A stretch of DNA of 9,340 nucleotides, taken from contig JAPLSK010000303.1 of NCBI GenBank assembly GCA_026398675.1, positions 1-9,340 of the forward strand, written 5' to 3'. The notes beneath the pieces were generated by a model, which ran no database searches, was not told the DNA's origin, and worked only from the letters and a program-made list of their open reading frames with translations. The stretch is from a bacterium (GTDB lineage: Bacteria; RBG-13-66-14). The position numbers and the translations under genes are program-made. Below, one piece after another: positions 1-6,011 of this stretch; the first letter of the stretch is position 1; the number at the start of each line of letters is the position of its first letter.

Positions 1-627
1 AAGTTGTTCTCTTCTCTTCTCTTCTCTTCTCTTCTCTTCTCTTCTCTTCTCTTCGTGTTCGTGGCGTTCTTCCTGATTTCCTGTGAGGATTCACTCTCGC
101 CGCAGGGATACCCGCCGCTGCCGGACGAGAATCCGCTGGGAGAAAGGGATGAGAACTCGCTCGGCTTCTGGCGCATCTGGGGGGCCATAGATGCACCGCT
201 CGACTGGACGCCCGACTCCGACACGGTGCAAATCTGGATGACCAACTGGCAAGGACATGAGAACCAACTCGGGGAAACGATAAACTTCACGCTCGTCTTC
301 ACCGGACAGACCTACAAACACTGGTCCTTCAAAACCGGAGGTAACTACGGTCCTGTCGAAGACCCCTACAAGTTCTTCTTACCCAGCCTCAACTGGTGGT
401 CTAAACCTTGGGAAAGCCCGCCGGTATACTGCCGCACCTATGTTCGCGGGTACACATGGGAGGAGTTCGGCGGAGGTGGGGGGTGGGTGATAGCGGATGA
501 GGACTACTCGTACAACCCGTTCAACCCACCCGGCATCAATCCGGATTGGAAGTACTACACGATTTACCACGGGGATTGGGAGGATTATTGGGCCTGGGAT
601 ACCGTGTATCTCGACCTGACGGATTAA
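1..627 (+). CDS. Probable phase-variable outer-membrane lipoprotein, 5' end outside window
   Basis: Exported lipoprotein of unknown function. From base 1 the frame reads K-L-F-S-S-L-L and continues as repeated FSSLL, then a hydrophobic run ending L-I-S-C at codon 28 (bases 82-84), which fits a lipobox. The residue after Cys is Glu, not Asp, so by the proteobacterial rule the protein would go to the outer membrane. A TTG at 4-6 could start the frame, but it would leave a signal peptide with no positive charge. A start codon just left of the window, giving M-K-L-F, is more likely. The mature part (about 180 residues) has about 15 Trp plus many Tyr, Asp and Pro, and no family I recognise. The signal-peptide core is encoded by a pentanucleotide array, so copy-number change would switch the gene on or off. 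The next gene begins 12 bases after the stop, so the two are probably cotranscribed. Confidence 0.8.
   Translation, partial: KLFSSLLFSSLLFSSLLFVFVAFFLISCEDSLSPQGYPPLPDENPLGERDENSLGFWRIWGAIDAPLDWTPDSDTVQIWMTNWQGHENQLGETINFTLVFTGQTYKHWSFKTGGNYGPVEDPYKFFLPSLNWWSKPWESPPVYCRTYVRGYTWEEFGGGGGWVIADEDYSYNPFNPPGINPDWKYYTIYHGDWEDYWAWDTVYLDLTD
7..54 (+). repeat. Pentanucleotide tandem repeat (TTCTC)9, a rotation of CTCTT
   Basis: Nine perfect 5-base units run from 7 to 51, followed by a partial unit (TTC, 52-54). The 48 bases are pure pyrimidine on the + strand. Three units encode five residues (F-S-S-L-L), so the array encodes a hydrophobic helix whatever multiple of three is added. Any other change shifts the frame. 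Both other frames meet a stop at once: TGA at 74-76 and TGA at 84-86. This is the arrangement of a slipped-strand contingency locus. Confidence 0.93.
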
Positions 628-639
628 GGAGATGGAGCC

Positions 640-1236
640 ATGAAAAGGATTGCGACCCTGTTAATGTTCGTCGCGTTCTCGGTCGTTCCCGTCGCGGCCG
701 ATGACGACCTCGAGGTCCTGTGGGACCAGTGCTTCGACTACCTGTTAATGATGGGCGGCTTTGGGATATACGGCGAGCACTACACCCAGGACGACTTCAC
801 CCTGGAGACGGACGCGGAAATCGAGGTCGTGGAATTCTGGGCACACTACTACCCCGAGGAGCCCGCTTACCACCTGTCGTTCTGGGCGAACGTGCGCTAC
901 GACCAGTACGGCATGCCCGGTGCGTACTACTTCAGGGACTGGGTAGGCCCTGACGATTTGGAAGAAATCGACACCGGATTCGATTACAACGGACATATCC
1001 TGTACCTGTACCGGCTGCACATCGAGCCCTGCCACATCGAAGCCGGGACGCCGTTCTGGCTCGAAATCCGCTCGGACGCCGAGAACTGCATGTGGGGTAT
1101 CAAAGGCGGCGGCAACCTGTACTACCAGTGGTACCAATGGCATCAAGCGACCTATTTCCGCCTCCTGGGCACGCCCGAGGACACCGGCGTCCAGACCGCG
1201 AGCTGGGGGGAGATAAAGGCGGGGTTCTCGGACTAG
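640..1236 (+). CDS. Secreted aromatic-rich protein of unknown function
   Basis: The 198-residue product starts M-K-R followed by a hydrophobic stretch ending V-A-A at about residue 20, a standard Sec signal peptide with likely cleavage before D-D-D. No lipobox is present. The start is supported by a GGAGATGGAG stretch just upstream. The mature part is acidic and rich in Tyr and Trp, with three Cys (in D-Q-C, E-P-C-H and E-N-C), and looks like a beta-rich extracytoplasmic domain, though no named family is recognisable. The C-terminus reads A-S-W-G-E-I-K-A-G-F-S-D after a short polar linker. This resembles a short conserved tail I recall from secreted proteins of candidate FCB-type lineages, but I could not check it. 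The gene lies 12 bases after the phase-variable lipoprotein gene and is likely in the same operon, so loss of frame upstream could also lower its expression through polarity. Confidence 0.8.
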   Translation: MKRIATLLMFVAFSVVPVAADDDLEVLWDQCFDYLLMMGGFGIYGEHYTQDDFTLETDAEIEVVEFWAHYYPEEPAYHLSFWANVRYDQYGMPGAYYFRDWVGPDDLEEIDTGFDYNGHILYLYRLHIEPCHIEAGTPFWLEIRSDAENCMWGIKGGGNLYYQWYQWHQATYFRLLGTPEDTGVQTASWGEIKAGFSD

Positions 1237-1273
1237 CGTCCATGTATAGCAGTCACCGCGCGTCCAAACGTAG

Positions 1274-1294
1274 GGCGGGGATTCAATCCCCGCC
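1274..1294. repeat. Short perfect inverted repeat, GC-rich hairpin
   Basis: The arms GGCGGGGAT and ATCCCCGCC (9 bp, perfect) flank a 3-base loop. It lies 38 bases after the secreted-protein stop. There is no T-run on either side, so it is not a typical terminator. It shares the GGCGGG/CCCGCC ends with the larger palindromic element at 1327-1389, which suggests a related dispersed intergenic repeat. Confidence 0.6.
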
Positions 1295-1326
1295 GCTTTC
1301 ACACCACACCCCGGCTGCGATGACTT

Positions 1327-1389
1327 AGGGGCGGGTGTCCACACCCGCCTGCGGGCGGCCGCAGGGGATGCATCCCACGGGCCGCCCCT
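1327..1389. repeat. Palindromic REP/MITE-like intergenic element
   Basis: A 63-bp element bounded by the inverted ends AGGGGCGG (1327-1334) and CCGCCCCT (1382-1389). Inside are two palindromes in a row: GGCGGGTGT / ACACCCGCC (1330-1349, 2-base loop), then an arm with GGGCGGCC pairing with GGCCGCCC around an inner GGGATGCATCCC. The build is like dispersed extragenic palindromes (REP/BIME type) and similar 'GGGGCGGG...' elements seen in many bacterial genomes. It is non-coding and sits between convergent genes. Copy number elsewhere cannot be judged from one window. Confidence 0.55.
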
Positions 1390-1401
1390 GGACTACCGGC
1401 C

Positions 1402-1425
1402 CTAAAAAAACCGCGAAACCCGCGG
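1402..1425 (-). terminator. Rho-independent terminator (second, distal) for the M23 peptidase gene
   Basis: Read on the - strand, CCGCG (1425-1421) and CGCGG (1415-1411) form a 5-bp GC stem with a 5-base loop, followed directly by seven T (1410-1404). This is the canonical form. It lies about 67 bases past the peptidase stop, downstream of another terminator at 1441-1470, so the two probably act in tandem. Confidence 0.65.
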
Positions 1426-1440
1426 CAATCGTACAACCGT

Positions 1441-1470
1441 AAAAAAGGAGGCGACCCCTCCTTCTTTTTC
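1441..1470. terminator. Bidirectional rho-independent terminator between convergent genes
   Basis: AAGGAGG (1445-1451) pairs with CCTCCTT (1457-1463) around a 5-base loop. An A-run lies to the left (1441-1446) and a CTTTTTC run to the right (1464-1470), so a U-tract follows the hairpin in both directions. It is 29 bases after the end of the M23 peptidase gene (- strand) and about 205 bases after the end of the secreted-protein gene (+ strand), as expected for a shared terminator. Confidence 0.75.
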
Positions 1471-1491
1471 AACCCTTCCGACCCCGCTCCC

Positions 1492-2511
1492 CTACTGGAC
1501 CATGTAGTAGATGGGATCCACGGCGATGCCGTTGAGCCGGACCTCGTAGTGGAGGTGGGGTCCCGTGGTGGCGCCGGTGATGCCGATGGCGCCCACCACG
1601 CTGCCGGCGTTCACCCGCTCACCCACCTGGTAGGCCACGGAGCTCAAATGGGCGTAGCGGGTCTGGTAGCCGTTCCCGTGGTCAATCCAGACGGTCAGCC
1701 CGTAGGCCCCCAGGAAACCGGACTCGACGACCACGCCGCTGGCCGGTGTGCGCACCGGGGTACCGATGGGCGCCGCGATGTCGAGTCCCTGATGGGGGCC
1801 GTGCCAACGCGGATCGCCTAAGTAGCCGGTGATCACCCCCTGGACGGGGACGCCATAGGGAACGTCGGGACTGATGGTGGAGATGCGCTTTTCCAGCTCC
1901 CGGACCAGTTTGTACATTTCCTGGGAGAGGCCGGCCATGTCGGATAGAAGCGCGGCTTCCGCGGCGGCGTACTCCTGGGTATCGTGGTTGACGAAGTTCA
2001 GCCCGAAGGTGGTGACGGCCACCCGCTCATCCCCTGACCTGGGATTTGCGGAGCGCCCGAGGGGTAAGCCCGTCCCCCCGCCCTGTCCCAGGAGGTCTGC
2101 CGCCTGCTCCTCGTCCAGCTTGAACCCGGCCATGATTCTCAGGTTCTTGTAGAAATTCTGCAGTTGGGTGAGCTGGATGCGGATGTTGCGCATGGAGCGC
2201 TCGTAGGCCCGTTTGTCACGCTCGGCGGCCGCCCGGAGCGCCGAGAGCTCGGAGCCGGAGATCATCGCCGCCTCTTTGTACTCGGACACCCGTCGGGCGA
2301 GGAAGTCGCCGCGTTCCTCGAGGGGCTTCAAATCGTGGACCGTGTTGTTGAATAAAAGGGCGTAGTACAGCGCCGTCCCGCCCAGCCCCAGGATCAGGGC
2401 GGCGGCGAAGACGACGGCCCCCACCAGCAGCCAGCGCCTGACGAGGTAGGGCCGCGCCGCACCGCCGGTGTGGGGCACGATGACCACGGAGATGTGTCGG
2501 GAAAGGGGCAT
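1492..2511 (-). CDS. Membrane-anchored M23 family metallopeptidase (murein endopeptidase type)
   Basis: A 339-residue protein with a short cytoplasmic N-terminus, a membrane helix at about 28-50, a coiled-coil stretch at about 55-125, a linker and a C-terminal LytM/M23 domain at about 220-335. The zinc ligands are intact: H240 and D244 in H-Q-G-L-D-I-A-A-P, and H321 in P-H-L-H. H288 in Y-A-H and H319 supply the other conserved His. Family members cut peptide cross-bridges of peptidoglycan in the periplasm, so this one should be catalytically active, not an EnvC-like degenerate form. The start at 2511 is 7 bases after the stop of the upstream small gene, with GGAG about 10 bases upstream. The two genes are translationally linked. 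It may loosen the wall for envelope growth or for the nearby trans-envelope machine; the latter is only inferred from position. Confidence 0.92.
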   Translation of the reverse strand: MPLSRHISVVIVPHTGGAARPYLVRRWLLVGAVVFAAALILGLGGTALYYALLFNNTVHDLKPLEERGDFLARRVSEYKEAAMISGSELSALRAAAERDKRAYERSMRNIRIQLTQLQNFYKNLRIMAGFKLDEEQAADLLGQGGGTGLPLGRSANPRSGDERVAVTTFGLNFVNHDTQEYAAAEAALLSDMAGLSQEMYKLVRELEKRISTISPDVPYGVPVQGVITGYLGDPRWHGPHQGLDIAAPIGTPVRTPASGVVVESGFLGAYGLTVWIDHGNGYQTRYAHLSSVAYQVGERVNAGSVVGAIGITGATTGPHLHYEVRLNGIAVDPIYYMVQ

Positions 2512-2518
2512 TCCGCAT

Positions 2519-2914
2519 CTACTCCGCGGGGACGTAGATAAACCAGGCGCCGTTGCGGTGGACGAGGGTGAAGGAGTACTGATCCGAGTACCGGTTGCCG
2601 TAGGGGTCGAGGAACACCTGTCGGGCCAGCACGCGGCGCTCGTCCTCGGAGCGTTCCTCGACCTGGATTACCTCGTGTTCCACGATCTCGTCCAGGAAGT
2701 ACTCACGCTCGGCGGTGGGTTCGAGTTCCCGCCGCGCGGCCTTCACCTCGTCCGGGGAGAGTTCGTCCCACGCCGGGAACCAGAGGCAGGCGACCAGCGC
2801 CTCGGTGTCCCGGGCGTTGTTCGCCCGGACGAAATCGTCGTAAACGCCTTCCGGAGCGGACCCGCCGCAGAAGGCGAAAAGCAACAGTAAAACCGGAAGC
2901 AAGATTCGCCACAT
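2519..2914 (-). CDS. Small exported NTF2-like protein, possible lipoprotein
   Basis: A 131-residue protein. The N-terminus is hydrophobic (residues 4-15) and ends F-A-F-C-G-G-S. Cys16 could be lipidated, but Phe at -1 and -3 is a poor lipobox, so plain Sec export or membrane anchoring is also possible. The rest resembles the NTF2-like/SnoaL fold of the DUF4878 kind: an early helix (V-Y-D-D-F-V-R-A-N-N-A-R-D), then strands ending in a W-F-I-Y-V-P C-terminal strand. Such domains usually bind small ligands or act as extracytoplasmic partners; no catalytic site is evident. The stop lies 7 bases before the M23 peptidase start, so the two form one operon, and it may serve as a partner of that enzyme. 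The ATG at 2914 is preceded by GCGGAG about 11 bases upstream. Confidence 0.75.
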   Translation of the reverse strand: MWRILLPVLLLLFAFCGGSAPEGVYDDFVRANNARDTEALVACLWFPAWDELSPDEVKAARRELEPTAEREYFLDEIVEHEVIQVEERSEDERRVLARQVFLDPYGNRYSDQYSFTLVHRNGAWFIYVPAE

Positions 2915-2999
2915 CGTCCATCGGCTCCGCGTTAGTGAACCTAACAGAAGAATTTCAAAAAAACAACCCGCCGCGTAAAGGCCGCCCGCTCAATGAGAA

Positions 3000-3019
3000 A
3001 GACCGGCCCGGGCCGGTCT
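3000..3019 (-). terminator. Perfect GC palindrome, possible weak terminator of the GYF gene
   Basis: A perfect 20-bp inverted repeat with half-site AGACCGGCCC lies about 80 bases past the stop at 3098. On the - strand it is followed by TTTC only, so the U-tract is short. It could terminate, or pause and partly allow read-through into the NTF2-like and M23 genes. The 2922-3097 gap otherwise shows no gene and no convincing promoter. Confidence 0.45.
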
Positions 3020-3097
3020 CGGCGGATCACTCCCCCGTCAACCGGGGTGTCGGTTCGGTATCGGCGAAGCCACGCCCGGCTGAACTGCTCCCCCCGA

Positions 3098-4288
3098 CTA
3101 CTGGGGTGTCAGGGAAAGTGGATAGGTGACCCTGACCGAGCCGCCCTCGATGGCGGAAAAGCTCAGGCCGCGGATTCCGCTCAGTATCGGTCCGATCAGG
3201 TTGGCATCGGGCAGGGTACTATTTGAGAAGGTGGCGTTCTCCACGGAACCGTCCGGCTGGATGCCGAAGATGATACTGATGGAGCCGCTGGCGTTGGGGT
3301 TGGTCTTTAAAAGCTCGTTGTACTTCTGCCTTGCCTGTCCGAGGGCCGAGGAGACGGCGGCGCGGATTTCGGTCTGCGAACGACCCGGATCAGCCGCACC
3401 CTCGCCGGTTATCTGCACCGGTCCGGCGACCCCGATCTTACCCGTGCGCCCCTGGACCTGGGGACCGCCTGTATCCACCTCCGGAGTTTCGGCGTGGAGC
3501 TGCTTCTCCCTCTCCACTTTGAGCTCCGTGCGCTGTTCCTCCAACTGGGAGCGCTCCGCCTCCAGGGAAACGACCAGCCCGACGTTTCCGGCGGCGCTGG
3601 CCTGGGCGATGGCCTTGTCTATCTGCGTCAGGCGACTGTCTATGGCCGCCAGACGGTCGTCTATCCCCTTGATCCGCTCCCTGAGCTCGGCGCTCAGCTC
3701 CTCGGTTTTCGTCGTTTTGCTTATGAGATCGATGGTGAGCCAGGTTCCCCCGATGGCGACGATAGCGATGATGACGACGACCAGGGTGGTCTGGCGCTTG
3801 CGGCGCTTCTTGACCGCCCGCTCCATGTTCATTATCTCGTCGGACTCGGCCTCGAGCTCCTTGGCCCGTCTATCCAGGTCCGCGCGCTGTAAATCGAGCG
3901 CGGCGGCCTGCTCCTTGGTCATCTCGGCCTGTTTGGCCAGATCCTCGAGCTCCAGGCGCTCGGCCTCGAGCCTGCGCTGTTCGGAGAGAATCCTCTCGCG
4001 CTCGGCCTTCTGCCCCTCGTAGGTGAGGATGGTGGCCGACCCTGACCCGACGGCGTCTATCCAGCTCGTGAAGGCCTCGGTCCGGGCCTTGGTCTTGGAC
4101 ATGTGGAAGATAGAGTTCAGGTGCTCGACGTTCTTGGCATGAACCCAGACCTTCTGGGTGGAGAGGCGGACGTAATCGTCCGGACCCAGCCGGCTCTCGT
4201 CTATCCACTTTTTAACCGTCTCCACCGAGACGGGTCCATACTGCCGACCGTCTATCTTCAGGAAGAGTTTCTTTTCCTCGTCGGCCAT
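3098..4288 (-). CDS. GYF-domain, coiled-coil, single-TM protein with AgmX/TonB-like C-terminus (GltJ-like)
   Basis: A 396-residue bitopic protein. Residues about 8-58 form a GYF_2/DUF4339-type domain (G-R-Q-Y-G-P-V ... V-W-V-H-A). Residues 90-163 are a charged coiled coil ending in K-K-R-R-K-R. A membrane helix spans about 167-190, a periplasmic coiled coil about 193-272, and a Gly/Pro linker follows. The last ~80 residues match the AgmX/PglI-type TonB-like tail (Y-N-E-L-L-K-T-N-P-N, F-G-I-Q-P-D-G-S-V, Y-P-L-S-L). In M. xanthus, GltJ (AgmX) pairs a cytoplasmic GYF domain with such a tail and links the AglRQS motor to outer parts of the gliding machine. The zinc ribbon preceding GYF in GltJ is absent here. 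The gene has its own promoter (4331-4359) and AGGAG upstream of the ATG, and follows a terminator, so it is a separate unit from the motor genes. GltJ-like function is inferred from architecture. Confidence 0.85.
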   Translation of the reverse strand: MADEEKKLFLKIDGRQYGPVSVETVKKWIDESRLGPDDYVRLSTQKVWVHAKNVEHLNSIFHMSKTKARTEAFTSWIDAVGSGSATILTYEGQKAERERILSEQRRLEAERLELEDLAKQAEMTKEQAAALDLQRADLDRRAKELEAESDEIMNMERAVKKRRKRQTTLVVVIIAIVAIGGTWLTIDLISKTTKTEELSAELRERIKGIDDRLAAIDSRLTQIDKAIAQASAAGNVGLVVSLEAERSQLEEQRTELKVEREKQLHAETPEVDTGGPQVQGRTGKIGVAGPVQITGEGAADPGRSQTEIRAAVSSALGQARQKYNELLKTNPNASGSISIIFGIQPDGSVENATFSNSTLPDANLIGPILSGIRGLSFSAIEGGSVRVTYPLSLTPQ

Positions 4289-4330
4289 CTGGGAGCTCTC
4301 CTGAGAAATGCCGCTTGCCCTCCGCGGGAT

Positions 4331-4359
4331 AGTCTAGCCCACGTCGCGCCTACGGTCAA
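4331..4359 (-). promoter_or_regulatory. Sigma-70-type promoter for the GYF/AgmX gene
   Basis: On the - strand, TTGACC (4359-4354) and TAGACT (4336-4331) are separated by exactly 17 bases. That gives 5/6 and 4/6 matches to the -35 and -10 consensus. Initiation would fall near 4324, leaving a leader of about 36 bases with an AGGAG ribosome site before the ATG at 4288. Its position after the terminator at 4551-4577 supports an independent transcript. Confidence 0.65.
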
Positions 4360-4411
4360 GTCCCCGGTTCATACCTCCCTATTCGCGGGGGGCGTTACTT
4401 CTTTTCCCATT

Positions 4412-4425
4412 GTAATACGTATTAC
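4412..4425. promoter_or_regulatory. Perfect 14-bp AT-rich palindrome, candidate operator
   Basis: GTAATACGTATTAC is a perfect dyad in an otherwise GC-rich region, about 53 bases upstream of the -35 box of the GYF gene promoter. Symmetry, size and place suit a binding site for a dimeric regulator, but there is no second copy in the window and no regulator gene to tie it to. Confidence 0.4.
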
Positions 4426-4468
4426 GACCCTTCACCGTGCCCACGCGGAGAAATCGCCCCACGCATTT

Positions 4469-4489
4469 GGGAGGGATGGGGATACGGGG
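4469..4489 (+). other. Predicted G-quadruplex motif in the 4289-4640 intergenic region
   Basis: Four G-runs (GGG, GGG, GGGG, GGGG) are separated by loops of 1, 2 and 4 bases, which meets the usual intramolecular quadruplex rule. The 350-base gap between the two AgmX-tail genes holds, from high to low coordinate, a hairpin (4615-4640), a terminator (4551-4577), this motif, a palindrome (4412-4425) and a promoter (4331-4359). No gene is seen in it. Confidence 0.45.
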
Positions 4490-4550
4490 TTCCCGGCTCT
4501 CCCTCTCCCCGTGGGGGAAGCATCCGCTTGCGGGTCGGAATGCCGCCCTT

Positions 4551-4577
4551 AAAAAAGGAGGGCCGTTTTCACGGCCC
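4551..4577 (-). terminator. Rho-independent terminator ending the motor operon
   Basis: On the - strand, GGGCCGT (4577-4571) pairs with ACGGCCC (4566-4560) around a GAAA loop, followed by TCC and six T (4556-4551). Stem, stable tetraloop and U-tract are all present. It lies about 65 bases past the stop of the FHA-like gene and separates the ExbB-ExbD-ExbD-FHA operon from the GYF gene. Confidence 0.85.
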
Positions 4578-4614
4578 CCCCACTGGGAATACCCGATCCG
4601 GGATATGAGTGCGT

Positions 4615-4640
4615 CCCGTCCGGGTGCGACCCGGGACGGG
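4615..4640 (-). other. Strong hairpin abutting the FHA-like gene stop codon
   Basis: CCCGTCCGGGT (4615-4625) pairs with ACCCGGGACGGG (4629-4640) with one bulged base and a 3-base loop, ending directly against the stop at 4641. There is no U-tract. It may protect the 3' end of the transcript or act with the terminator 40 bases further on. Confidence 0.5.
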
Positions 4641-5990
4641 TTACTTGGGCGAGAGCACGAACGGCACCGACAGGGTTACCTGACCCTGTACGCCACCGAC
4701 GGCCCAGCCTCGAACCACGCCCACAATCTCGGACTCCATCTGGGTATTCCCCGTATCGTTCCCCGTCACCGAGACGCTGGAAACCACGCCGTTGGAGAAG
4801 GTGACTTTGACGACGACACGACCCTGGAGGTTCGGATTCAGCTTCAGGTACTTCTCGTAGATGGCCTTTATCTGTCCGCCCCTCTGGCGGATGTAGCTGG
4901 AAATTTCGCTGATGGCCTCGTTTGAGACATCGACGCCCTTATCCGTCACCGTCGCCCTTGGACTTACCGGCCGGGCCTTGATGATGGTCGGGCCGCCTTC
5001 GGTGCCGCCGACCCCGGTACGTCCGATGGTCGGTCCACCTGTGCCTCCCTGTCCGCCACCGGCGAAACCGCCGCCTTCACCGGTCCCGCCGGCTCCGGCG
5101 CCTCCGCCCCCAGTCCCGACCGTTCCGCCGACCGAGAACAGGCTCGAGGTGCCTTCGCCGCCGGAAAGCCCCATGACGCCGCCGGCTCCGCCGACAACGT
5201 TGGATGTGATGGCGGTGATGAGAAGGTCCGCCGCGCCGCCGCCGGCCGTCAGTCCGGCCGCGCCGACGATGTCCCCGGCCGATGGGCCGTTGCCGCTGCC
5301 GCGCCCCTGACCTCCGGTCCCGGTGGATGTGACGTCTGCGACAACCTCTTCACCTTCCCCGGCGCCCAACGCCGAAGGGTCTATGATCACGTCCGACTCC
5401 TCGGCGACGAGAATCTGCCGTAGTCGGGGCCGGTCCTCGAGTGCCGCGAAGGGATCGTGGGGATCGACGACGGATTGTAGCCAGCCGAAAACGCCGCCCA
5501 ACAGCATCGAAGCGGCGAAGAATCCGGCGAAGACCTTGTCCTCCGGCTCGAAAGCGAGACCGGATGTGATGGAGTCGGCCAGCCGGGGCTCACCGGCAAT
5601 CTGCTGCACCGTCGGGGTGAAGTAGCCGAAGTGAATAGTTATGTCGGAGATGCGAATCTGACCTTTCTTGGACCGCGTCGCCCGGAAGGCGTAGCCGTTT
5701 TTGACCCGCGGCAATGAACCGCAGAGCCGCAGATCGCGAAGCGAAAGGGTCGAGTCACCCACGCTGATCTTTCCATCCATGTCCTCGGTTACAGTGAAGT
5801 CGTACTCCTCGCCCCGCTGGACGGCCAGCACGTGCCTACGCATGACCGTTGGATCATGCTGCAGCACTATGTCGCAGTCCGGTGCCTGGCCCACGGTGAT
5901 GGTATCCCGTTCGGGAATCAGGCGTTTTATTATCCTGTCCCCCCGGGAGATCACCAGGCCCAGCACTGGTTTTTCGGATGTTTCTGGCAT
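4641..5990 (-). CDS. FHA-like, single-TM, Gly-rich protein with AgmX/TonB-like C-terminus (GltG/PglI-like)
   Basis: A 449-residue bitopic protein. Residues about 9-122 resemble an FHA domain (I-T-V-G-Q-A-P-D-C-D-I-V-L ... R-R-H-V). A membrane helix is at about 153-175, and residues ~210-345 are a long Gly-rich periplasmic linker. The last ~90 residues are an AgmX/PglI-type TonB-like tail (I-K-A-I-Y-E-K-Y-L-K-L-N-P-N-L-Q-G, then V-K-V-T-F-S-N-G-V-V). In M. xanthus, GltG combines a cytoplasmic FHA domain with such a tail in the Agl-Glt machine. The phosphothreonine-contacting FHA residues look replaced here: Gly-Arg is G34-Q35, the Ser of S-R-x-H is M50, and Asn-Gly is D72-G73. The domain may therefore bind without phosphorylation. 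The ATG has AAGGAG six bases upstream and lies 21 bases after ExbD no. 2, making it the last gene of the motor operon. A hairpin and a terminator follow. Confidence 0.87.
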   Translation of the reverse strand: MPETSEKPVLGLVISRGDRIIKRLIPERDTITVGQAPDCDIVLQHDPTVMRRHVLAVQRGEEYDFTVTEDMDGKISVGDSTLSLRDLRLCGSLPRVKNGYAFRATRSKKGQIRISDITIHFGYFTPTVQQIAGEPRLADSITSGLAFEPEDKVFAGFFAASMLLGGVFGWLQSVVDPHDPFAALEDRPRLRQILVAEESDVIIDPSALGAGEGEEVVADVTSTGTGGQGRGSGNGPSAGDIVGAAGLTAGGGAADLLITAITSNVVGGAGGVMGLSGGEGTSSLFSVGGTVGTGGGGAGAGGTGEGGGFAGGGQGGTGGPTIGRTGVGGTEGGPTIIKARPVSPRATVTDKGVDVSNEAISEISSYIRQRGGQIKAIYEKYLKLNPNLQGRVVVKVTFSNGVVSSVSVTGNDTGNTQMESEIVGVVRGWAVGGVQGQVTLSVPFVLSPK

Positions 5991-6011
5991 TTCATTCTCC
6001 TTGGCTTACCC

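Noticed and set aside
4..6. TTG as the start codon of the lipoprotein
   Set aside because: It would give a signal peptide with no Lys/Arg and no ribosome site visible. The AAG codon before it suggests the true start lies just outside the window.
745..1344. Open frame of about 199 codons on the - strand opposite the secreted protein
   Set aside because: The + strand frame has a signal peptide and ribosome site. The - frame has neither and runs through intergenic palindromes.
3126..4022. Long open frame on the + strand (about 298 codons) opposite the GYF gene
   Set aside because: It is antisense to a gene with clear GYF, TM and AgmX-tail sequence. Its product is a Ser/Arg/Leu mixture expected from reading high-GC codons backwards, with no domain.
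4912..5310. Proline-rich open frame on the + strand
   Set aside because: It is the complement of the Gly-rich linker of the FHA-like protein (GGN codons read as NCC), so it is a shadow.
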